Assembly: GCA_002887195.1 (NCBI GenBank)
Contig: PJAB01000742.1
Coordinates: 1-21,348 of the forward strand
Origin: Chrysochromulina parva
Taxonomy: Eukaryota > Haptophyta > Prymnesiales > Chrysochromulinaceae
Direction: 5' to 3'
DNA: 21,348 nucleotides
The notes beneath the pieces are model-generated. The model searched no databases and was not told the origin of the DNA. It saw nothing but the letters and a program-made list of their open reading frames with translations. A program made the translations under genes and the position numbers. How positions within the stretch are numbered: the first letter of the stretch is position 1; each line of letters opens with the position of its first letter. Positions 1 to 7,749 of the stretch are shown one piece after another.

Positions 1-247
1 CCGGCTGCGTGGGAGGCGTCCGTAGGTGGCGTCCGCGGTTACCGGGTCCGGGGGCAAGTTTTTGTATAGAGAGACGAAAAGAAAAGCGGGTCCCCAGCCC
101 TCGCCCCCTGGGCCCATATTATGACCAGTTTTAGGTATATTTTCAAGACATTCAATGCATGCGCTATGCTATACGATAACAGACTGCGGAATTTCCCCCA
201 CCGATTTTATCTCCTTTCGTTAGGAATGTTTCATGAATACTACTTTA
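1..247. other. Left-edge intergenic stretch, no gene seen
   Basis: No open frame with protein-like content and no RNA gene is visible here. The DNA is less GC-rich from about base 60 to 240 than the coding regions, as expected for a 3' flank. It lies downstream of the minus-strand hydrolase gene A and would hold its 3' untranslated region and polyadenylation site. A possible alternative stop codon for gene A lies at 248-250. Confidence 0.5.
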
Positions 248-267
248 CTAGATGACCTGGGCGGCAC

Positions 268-3197
268 TTAAGGCGGCACCGTTGGAAGAGAAAGGGGACG
301 CGATGCAGAGAAGGTGGAGAGGCCGGGAAGGAGGGGATAATGAGAATGTGAAGGGGTATGGGAGGGAGAGGGGAAGGAGAAGAGAAAAGGCGGCGGCGGC
401 ATGGGGACCGCAGTCGGCGGGTAGTAGCTCGTGTAGTCGCACGGCTTGCGTTGGAAGACGCACGGAGCAAAGCGTGGGTTGACGGGGCACGTGCAGGTCT
501 CGACCGAATAGCTGGGCGAGTCCATCCCTTGTACGTTGGCGCACGGCGAGAGGGAATGGCACAGGGGCGCCTCTCCTTTGGGACCGAGGAACGCCTGGTT
601 CGCCTCGGCACAGATCGCCCCCGGGCGCACGTCGACGGCCGGGTCACATTCAAAGGTGAACGCGAGGTCAGGGCAATACCTTGGCGCCGCTGTCTCCAGG
701 AAGAGCTGCACAGGCGAGCCTCGGCGCAGGTTGGAGCAGCTGTTAGCATCGAGCTGGGTCGGTGCGTCGTCTCGTGGGACGTCGACGCACACCCCGAAGC
801 CACCGCCATCGCCTGCCGGACAGTCGCACAAGCACGAGCCTGCTATGGCCGGTGCCGGAAGCGTCGTCTTGAGCGGAAGCGTCGTCTTGAGCGGAAGCGT
901 CGTCTTGAGCGGAAGCGTCGTCCGTGTGGCCGCGCGCGCCGTCAACTGCATCGGCTCTGGCGGCGAGGACTGCGGCTTTGGCGGCGCTGGCGACGGCTTC
1001 GAGGACTGCGGCTTTGGCGGCGCTGGCGACGGCTTCGAGGACTGCGGCTTTGGCGGCGCTGGCGACGGCTTAGGATCGTGATCTGGCTTTTGATCGGGTG
1101 GTTGATCGGGCTCTGGATCGGGCATTTGATCGGGTTTGGGATCCGGCGTTGGCTTGGGCGCTGACGAGAACGCACTGGGACCACAGCCAGGAGCTCTGCA
1201 AGACGTGGTGGACCTCCTGAACCCATCCGGCGCTGTCATGCCGGCACTCGTACCGGTACTCGTACCGGTACCGTTGTCCACGGCCGTGATGACGGGCGAA
1301 ATTAAGTTCCAAATGAGGGCCGCCACCGCGCCGTCATTGGAGCCGTGCCAACACGATGCGGACATCATCGACGAGAAGCCAAAGCTAATCACCTGATGAG
1401 GAGGCAATCCGACCCCATGCGCATGCCATCAGACGCCATGAGCATGCCATCAGACGCCATGAGCATACCATCAGACGCCATCAGACACAATCAGACTCAC
1501 CGTCAGCTTGAGCGAGGGCACCAATAACATCACTTGCGTGAACTGTCCAATCGCCAAGGCGAGATCGTCCGGAGCTCGCACGTGTGGATAGTCTGGCGGC
1601 GTCTCATCAGCCGTCATCGAGGTCTCAATGAAGCCACCCGAGAAGCGCATTCGGAAGCCAATGGACGAACCCTCATCGCAGTGCTTGACGGAATCCTCAT
1701 ACGCCGGGATCCGCAGCGAGCACGGGGGGGTACGTCGCCACGAGCTGCCGCCAGTGGGTAGCTCTCGGGCGCTGCAGCAGTTCCCGCACGTCGCTGTGCG
1801 CGTTGCAGAGCCGCCGTCGAGCTGCGAAGCATCAATGGAGCAGTACGGCCACTGCCCAGCATAGCGGAGCAGCGAGGCGGCATCGCACTGGAAGCTCGTG
1901 CCCCAGCGTGGAGCGCAACAGCCCGAGCCCGAAAATTCTGTTCCATAGGCAGCGGAGGCTGAGCTGCGGTAGTCTGCCATGTTCGTGTTCAGCCAGATGA
2001 AGAAGCCGTACGCCGGCGCCATGTCCGGGAACGAGGGGGCGAGCATCGCCCTTGCATACCTGATGAGCGAGGCATCCATCACAACTCAATCGCATCCAAA
2101 GAAAATCGGTGACCATCAGAGGCACGTCATCAGGGGCATGCCATCAGTGACCATCAGTGGCAATCAGTGCCCATCAAAAGGTGCGAGCAGCTCGTGTACC
2201 ATTCTGGCATCATTTGGTAGGCTTCGCCCTGCGCATTGCGCCACACGCCACGCTGCACGATGAGAGCACCCACGCGTGCCACGTCGCGGCAGCTGACCAT
2301 TTGCCCGCCGCCCGCGGAGATGTTCCCGCCGATATCATACACGAGTCCATCATACAAAAAGAGCTCTGGGACGCCGAGGGGGATCGCGTAATTGCGTGTC
2401 GCCCACGCAATGGGCGCCTCGCCGCCCGTGATGGCCTCGAGCAGAAACGAGAGGTGCTGCGTGTACTCCTCGCTGTCGTACGTGAACACCGTCCCAGGCG
2501 GTGCGCGACCGAAGCCTGAACTCATCGAGAGCAGGTGGCGCGTGGTGACGAGCGGCCAGTAATTGATCCCTGTTCGGTTCCACAGCTCCAGATTCGTCTG
2601 CACTCCGTAGCTCCATAGCGGCACGTCGATGTCGAGCAGCCCTTGCTGCACGGCCACGCCGAAGAGGCTCGCGATGATCGTCTTGCCGAGCGACTGCGTC
2701 CGATGCATGCTCTGTGCCGTATGCCGTGCGTCGGGGTAGCTCTCATGGATGAGCTCTCCATCGCGGACGACGAGGAAACAGAAGCGGTGGGGTAGAGCCG
2801 CTGCAATATGACGCGCGGCCGTCGCGAACCCTAGCGCCTCGGGGCCCCGCGCTTGCGCATCGTCCTCATAGAGCCAGTCGCCGGGGCCTGGGCCGTAGAT
2901 TGATGCCGTCCATCCCGGAGCACTAGTGAACGAAGTACTTTCTTGCAAGTCGGTCGCGAAACCATCGGACCGAAGCAGCATCAGTAAGGAACTGAGCATC
3001 GTCGCGCAGAAAAGGAGGCCGGCACACGTCCCCTTGCGAACCGGGGCAGGCAAGGAGGAATCCATGCTGCTGTACGGCGTCGCGTCATCGCCATCGCCAT
3101 CGGCACTGGTCGTAACGCCATGTCCGAGGCTCGGAGCTTGATAGCGTGACGCGATGTGAGGGAGCAAAGAGCGCTCACGTTCAGCGGCGCGCGCCAT
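268..3197 (-). CDS. Gene A: membrane-anchored beta-lactamase-like serine hydrolase with Cys-rich C-terminal domain (3 exons)
   Basis: Proposed exons on the minus strand are 3197-2200, 2059-1501 and 1392-268, joined in frame to 893 residues. Residues about 57-75 form one hydrophobic segment after a charged N-terminus, so a type II membrane anchor with the rest outside is likely. The catalytic region matches the beta-lactamase-related/S12 serine hydrolase family: SLGK (S169, K172) is the S-x-x-K nucleophile motif, HLLSMSSGFG and Y240-D-S are the expected downstream motifs, and SAGGGQMVS followed by RDVARVG fits the family's later helix. Exon 2 carries the YGFFIWLNTN strand and exon 3 opens with VISFGF, the usual last strand. 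Then follow a Pro/Asp-rich linker with three KPSPAPPKPQSS and four TTLPLK-type repeats (about 598-701) and a domain with 14 cysteines (about 705-844) that I do not recognise. An upstream ATG at 3416 would add 73 residues of less convincing sequence. The last 45 codons are pyrimidine-rich and may be intronic: splicing 408-257 would instead end the protein at ...PPTAVI, with the stop at 248-250. The substrate is unknown. Confidence 0.8.
857..1072 (-). repeat. In-frame tandem repeats coding the Pro-rich linker of gene A
   Basis: Two repeat arrays sit side by side. An 18-nt unit (GGAAGCGTCGTCTTGAGC on the plus strand) occurs about 3.7 times at 857-923 and encodes TTLPLK. A 36-nt unit occurs three times at 965-1072 and encodes KPSPAPPKPQSS. 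Both unit lengths are multiples of three, so copy-number change alters linker length without breaking the frame. The flanking 1075-1150 codes an imperfect Pro-Asp repeat. Confidence 0.85.
1393..1500 (-). other. Intron 2 of gene A, tandem-repeat intron ending TCATCAG
   Basis: The donor is ACG|GTGAGT and the acceptor CCTCATCAG|GTG, 108 nt, phase 0. The interior is a 21-nt tandem repeat, CCATCAGACGCCATGAGCATG on the plus strand, in about three copies at 1426-1488. Removing it joins ...SLKLT to VISFGF, which restores the beta-lactamase fold's C-terminal strand. Confidence 0.8.
2060..2199 (-). other. Intron 1 of gene A, CTGATGG-repeat intron
   Basis: The acceptor GCTCATCAG|GTATGC is clear. The donor is taken as AATG|GTACAC, giving 140 nt and the junction MMPEW/YARAML, which fits the family's 'SPEW' helix. 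A GC donor 15 nt downstream (CTC|GCACC) is in the same frame and would add five residues. The interior repeats CACTGATGG and CCTCTGATGG motifs, as in introns of genes B and G. Confidence 0.7.
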
Positions 3198-3487
3198 CTT
3201 TTTGGCGGCGGCGGCGGCCCGACGCGCATAAAGGAACTGGGTCCCGACAGGTCCCTCGTGATCTCGCGCATCTCCCCGTTCTCCCCACAGGGGTGTCTTC
3301 CCCGGCGCGGTCGCCGGACCGACTCCCCGGCGCGGGCTCTCACGCTCGGCGTGGAAGCCACCATTCACAATGAGAAGAAGTGGCTGGATCTCGCGCGAGC
3401 TCGGTGTGAATGTCACCTGGATTCATGGAGAGGCCTTCACTTCACGCGTGCGAGTAGGCCGCTCCTGCGTGGTACCTCTAGCGGCCG
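3198..3487. promoter_or_regulatory. Divergent intergenic region between genes A and B
   Basis: The two genes point away from this 290-bp stretch, so it should contain both promoters and 5' untranslated regions. I see no convincing TATA box; ATAAAGG near 3226 is the closest. If gene A starts at the ATG at 3416 the shared spacer is only about 70 bp. Confidence 0.45.
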
Positions 3488-6400
3488 ATGATTAGCAAGG
3501 GGACTTCCGATACGAGCCGAATCTCGCGTCGAGCACTGCTCGCCATATCCTACATCGTGCTCATCTCTCGCTACATCAACGCGACCTCCCTCTCCGCGTT
3601 CTTCTCGCCACTTGCAACACAGTGGAGGATCTCGCCGACTTTCAATGGAGCCATCTTTGCCGCCTACCCATTCGGCATGGCGCTTGCGTCCTTCTTTGCT
3701 CCGCGCGTGATCGCTGCTGTCGGCACTCGCACCGTCATCACCGGCGGCCTCTTGCTGGGATCGCTGCTCACGGTCGCGTTCGGCGTGACGCCCGACGTCG
3801 TGTCGTCGTCGTCGCCCGAGCAGCTTGGCACTCTCTTCATGGTGACCTACTTTCTGAACGGGCTCTTTGGTGCACTGGCCGAGACCGCCTGCATCATCCT
3901 GCTCACGACGCGCTTCCAAGACCGGCTCGGTGCTGTCATGGCCGGCGTGGGCTCCGTGTGCGGCATCGGCTGCATGGTTGGCCCCTTAGTAGGCGGCTTG
4001 ATGTTCGACATGACGCCCGCCGCCTGGGGCGCCGAATGGCGCTTCCGCATGCCCTTTCTGATCACAGCGCTCTTCGGCGTGCTCCTTGCCCTCTCCATCC
4101 ACCGGTGGCTGCCCAACCAGCGGTTGGGAGTTGATGGGCCTAGCGGCGGCTGTGTCTCCTCCGCCTCCCTCTTCCTTGCGGTGCGTGGCGCCAGATGCAT
4201 GCACCATCTCCCTGAGTACCTCTGTGATTGCGTTCCCGACCGCATCCGACTGTCTCCCTCATCAGGTGCTCTCGCCTTCCGTCATACTCAACCTGATGGC
4301 GGTCGCACTCTCCGGCACCGCGGTGGCCACGCTAGACCCGACCCTGCCGTACCGGCTCTCTGGCCCTCCCTTCCGCTTCTCAGGTGGCTGAGTCGCCTCC
4401 GTGATTGCCTCTGTAATCGCCTCTGATGACCTCTGAGTGCCTCTGATTGGCCTCTCTTCCGCTTCTCAGCAACGGTCATCTCGACCTTCTTCCTCGGCTC
4501 GTCGTTTGTATACGTCCTCGTCTCGGTGCCCATTGGTTGGCTCGTCGATCGATTTCCAGGCAATGGTTTCCTCTTCAAGCTGACGACGGGAAGCGGCTTC
4601 CTTGTGCTCGCACTCTCGTTCGCACTGCTCGCGCCGCTCGGCGTGCCGGGTGCGCGTCGGTTGGCCCACTGATCACCATCGGATTGCCTCTGATTGCGTC
4701 CCTCATCAGTCTGCCGCTTATGTCAGGTGCGCGGAGGCTCGCCGACTCTACTGATGACCTCTGATGACGTCTGATTGCGTCCCTCATCAGGTGCGCGGAG
4801 GCTCGCCGACTCGTTCTGGAGTGTGGTGCTGGGGATGGGACTCAAAGGCCTCGGCTCTGCACTCTCAAACAACGCCGTGTACCCCGATCTCATGGTTGGC
4901 TTTGGATCAAGCGATGAGGCCGCACTCGCCACCATCTCGGCGATGTGGAATGCGGCGTACGCGCTGGGTTGGGCGCTCGGCCCGCTCACCGGTGGCTGGC
5001 TCTATGACCTCCTCGCCGTCGACCTGCTGTGCACGGGAAGGGACCTCGCCACGTACTGCAGCGGCGGGGGAGATCCCTCCACGCACGCCAACGACACGTG
5101 CAAATGTGAGTGGACGCCCGATAATGGCTTCGACAGCTTCGGCACGGTCGTCGCCTTCGCATGCGCCGCCTTTGGAGCCGTCTGTTGCTTGGCGGCGCTG
5201 CTACGCCTGTCCCCAGGGTACCGATACAAGCTCGACCTCGGCCCACAGACGCCCTCACCGAGCGCCCGCCCGTACATTGGCGAGTTGCCTCATGTGGACC
5301 ACGAAGGCGGCGCGATGCACGTGCTCTCGCCCATGCTTCCTAAGGCCCGGAGTGTGCCCATCACGGCGCCTCTCGAGAGTGACGAGGCCATCGATGACCT
5401 CCTCGCGCTCCTCGCCCATGTGCATGCGGCCGGCACAAGGCGCAGGCCCAGTGGGGAAGAGGTTGTGCTGCGTCCAGAAGGGATCTCGGCGTGGTGGCAC
5501 TCTCCGCGTAACCACCACGAGCCATACAGCACCTCGACGCGTAACCACCACGAGCCATACAGCTCCTCGACGAGGTCGGACGCCGCTCAAGACGGCGTCT
5601 CTTCCGGCCTCTCGAAGGCTATGTCGCGCCGCTCGCACTCGCGAGGCTCCTCGCTTGCCGGGACCAAGGTGGACAAGGCGCTCGAGCACATCGGCCTCGG
5701 GCGCTTCCACTTATTCACGCTGCCTGTGCTCTGTTTCGCCTCGATGGCGCAATCGCTCCAGACGAACGTCATGAGCTTTCTGCAGCCCTGTGCGGCCAAG
5801 AGCTTTGCAGTGCCATCTGGGCAGGCGAGTAGAATCTCCCTGATTGTCTTCAGCGCCTCGGCGGCTGCGACGCCATGCTTTGGCTACCTTGCCGACGCTG
5901 TCGGGCGCAAGCCTGCTACGATCCTCTCGCTGGCGCTGATGGTCTGTGCCAATCTCGGCTCAATCTCCGCCCCGAGCTTTGAGTGGCTGTGCGTGTGGCA
6001 GGGCCTGGCGGGCCTAGGGCTCGGAGGAACCATGGTGCCCTTCGACCTGCTCGCTGAGCTGTCGCCGCCCGGCGTGCGAGGCTCGGTGCTCAATGCTTCA
6101 AACTGGATGTGGTCTATCGGCAGCATCGTGGTCGCCCTCACAGCCGCCTGGTCTGTCGAGACGATGAATGCCGAAGGCTGGCGTCTCCTCGTCGCCATAA
6201 GCAGTGTGCCCCTCGTGCTCACGTTGCTTGCGGCACCCATTCTCGTAGAGAGTCCCCACTGGCTCATGCACAGCGGCAGGCAGAACTCCGCCGTTGCCGT
6301 GCTCCGTAGCATCGCCGATGCAAACGGCGTCCGGCTGCCCGAACCTAGGTGCTCGCAATCGCCCGGCGGCTATGAGCCACCTGCTTTCCCCAAGGGTAGT

Positions 6401-7327
6401 CGAGGCACCGACGGCACCAAAACCAGCCTGGCCTCCTCCGCGGCGGCGTCGCACACTGGCGACAGCTGCATTGGCGACAGCCTTGCCAGCTTTCCATCGG
6501 CAAGCTCGCTCGCCAGTGTTCACTCTGCCAATAGCCTCGAGAGCGGCTCAGCGGGTGAGAGTAGCCCCACATCAAAGCAGACCTACGCCCACAGCAGCAG
6601 ACCCACCCCAGCCATGCCATCTCCGCCATCTCCGCTCGTCACTCGTGCCGTTGCGCATGTGGAGAGCTGCTCGCTCATGTCCTCGCACGAGCTTCGATCG
6701 CGAGCGCTGCTGCATTGGGCGTTGTGGGCAATCGCGGGGTTCGGATGGACAGGCCTCATCTTCTTTGCGACCTCGGTGACCAGCTCAGCCGGGCAAACCC
6801 CCGTGCTGTCGACCGCTGATGACGGCCTCAATCCGTGGCTCGAGAACGGCAGCTGCTCCTTCGACTACACGGCGCAAATTCTGGTGGTGGCCTCCGAGAT
6901 TCCAGGGTTATTCCTTGTGCAATTCGTCATTGATCGGCCCCGAGGTCCTTTTGGGCTACTGGGCGGCCGGCGCGGCGTCCAAAGCCTTGGCTACATCAGC
7001 TGCGGACTGCTGACTGCTCTCATGGCGCAAGGAGCTCTCCTCGGAGCGAATGGGGTCATCGCCGTCTCGTGCCTGAGCCGCATGCTCCTTGCCGCCGCCA
7101 GCTCGGCAATGTGGGTTGCCGCACCGGAGCAGTACCCCACCATATATCGTGGCTTTGGCGCCAACACCGCATTCCTCTTCAACGTCATCGGCTCGGTGCC
7201 AGCCGCTGCACTTGTCTATGCGCCCCTGCCACGATGGATGGTTGCATCTGGGATTGGCACCGCCCACGTGCTCGCCGGCTGTATTGCTCTGGCACTGCCC
7301 GAGACGGCAGGCATGGATCTGGCATGA
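3488..7327 (+). CDS. Gene B: tandem major-facilitator transporter, SLC18B1-like fused to SVOP/SV2-like (4 exons)
   Basis: Proposed exons are 3488-4180, 4266-4383, 4470-4649 and 4791-7327, giving 1,175 residues with every junction in frame. Residues 1 to about 475 form a 12-segment transporter resembling SLC18B1/vesicular-amine-type proteins: VGPLVGGLMFD ends the first half, and LDPTLPYRL, VPIGWLVDR and WALGPLTGGWLYD lie in the second. A hydrophilic linker of about 150 residues (about 475-624) contains a 33-nt tandem duplication (RNHHEPYS twice). Residues about 625-1175 form a second transporter of the SVOP/SV2/sugar-porter type, with GYLADAVGRKP (695-705), the AELSPPGVRG loop and VESPHWL (816-822), plus a long Ser-rich loop between its halves. 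The fusion is secure because the end of the first transporter, the linker and the whole second transporter lie in one uninterrupted exon. It should be an integral membrane protein of about 24 segments; substrates cannot be read from sequence. The start at 3488 precedes the first helix by a short basic tail. Confidence 0.85.
4181..4265 (+). other. Intron 1 of gene B
   Basis: The donor is GCG|GTGCGTGG and the acceptor CCCTCATCAG|GTGCTC, 85 nt, phase 0. Splicing joins ...SASLFLA to VLSPSVILNLM, matching the start of the seventh helix in SLC18B1-like proteins; read-through loses the family frame. Confidence 0.75.
4384..4469 (+). other. Intron 2 of gene B, flanked by a direct repeat
   Basis: The donor is CTCAG|GTGGCTGAG and the acceptor CTTCTCAG|CAACGG, 86 nt, phase 1. 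The 14 bases CTTCCGCTTCTCAG occur exactly at the end of the upstream exon (4370-4383) and at the end of the intron (4456-4469), and the bases before them are also similar. The interior is CCTCTGATG-type repeat. The 3' splice site thus lies in a duplicated piece of exon. Confidence 0.8.
4650..4790 (+). other. Intron 3 of gene B with an internal copy of the downstream exon start
   Basis: The donor is CCGG|GTGCGCGTC and the acceptor CCCTCATCAG|GTGCGCGG, 141 nt, phase 1. The first 22 bases of exon 4 (4791-4812) occur identically inside the intron at 4727-4748, and a diverged copy forms the intron's 5' end (4650-4669). The 19 bases ending in CCCTCATCAG are also present twice (4691-4709 and 4772-4790). 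Treating the 17 bases between the internal sites as a micro-exon would break the frame, so one intron is preferred. Confidence 0.75.
5505..5570 (+). repeat. 33-nt tandem duplication in the gene B linker
   Basis: Two near-identical 33-nt units (5505-5537 and 5538-5570) encode RNHHEPYSTST and RNHHEPYSSST. They lie in the hydrophilic segment connecting the two transporter halves and keep the frame. Confidence 0.85.
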
Positions 7328-7749
7328 TAGATGCATGTACCGTACTACGCCACACGTGTCGTACTATAGTATTACGTGTCGTTACGGCCCTGGTGGATAA
7401 TAGGTTTTTTCACATAACTCTTAAACTCCTGCCCTCTCTCATGTTCACATGTAAGTCGCAACCGGAACGCGCAAACGAATCGTCACTTGAGACTTGTGCT
7501 TATCTTCTGTGGCGTCCAAACCCTGCGCTCTCGCCTCTCGCCCCGCCCCGAGCCCGTCTCCAGAGCCCACAAGCCACATAGCTCATAGCATTGAGGCGCA
7601 CCAAACACTCATTCAATCACAAACATGACGGTCCGCATTGGCTGATCTTAATTGATAAAGCCAGCGAGAGAGTATCCCTCGCTTTGAATGGCGTGCTCTA
7701 ACCGGTCTCTTGGCGGCCGATCTCGGATCTGGGTTCAGCTCATACCCGC
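7328..7749. other. Convergent 3' intergenic region between genes B and C
   Basis: Genes B and C converge here, so the 422 bp should hold both 3' untranslated regions. It is AT-richer than its neighbours. A small symmetrical element near 7350-7385 has ACGTGTCGT repeated on either side of the palindrome TACTATAGTA; its role is unknown. No further gene is seen. Confidence 0.5.

Noticed and set aside
1070..1160. GATCGGG-rich repeat as a protein-binding or telomere-like array
   Set aside because: It simply encodes an imperfect Pro-Asp linker in gene A and is not regular enough to be telomeric.
4710..4726. A 17-nt micro-exon inside gene B intron 3
   Set aside because: Including it shifts the reading frame into the next exon, and the family alignment needs no residues there.
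4181..4790. Stops and frame changes in the transporter read as frameshift or pseudogene damage
   Set aside because: All three breaks are resolved by GT-AG introns in matching phase, and the spliced protein keeps family motifs on both sides.
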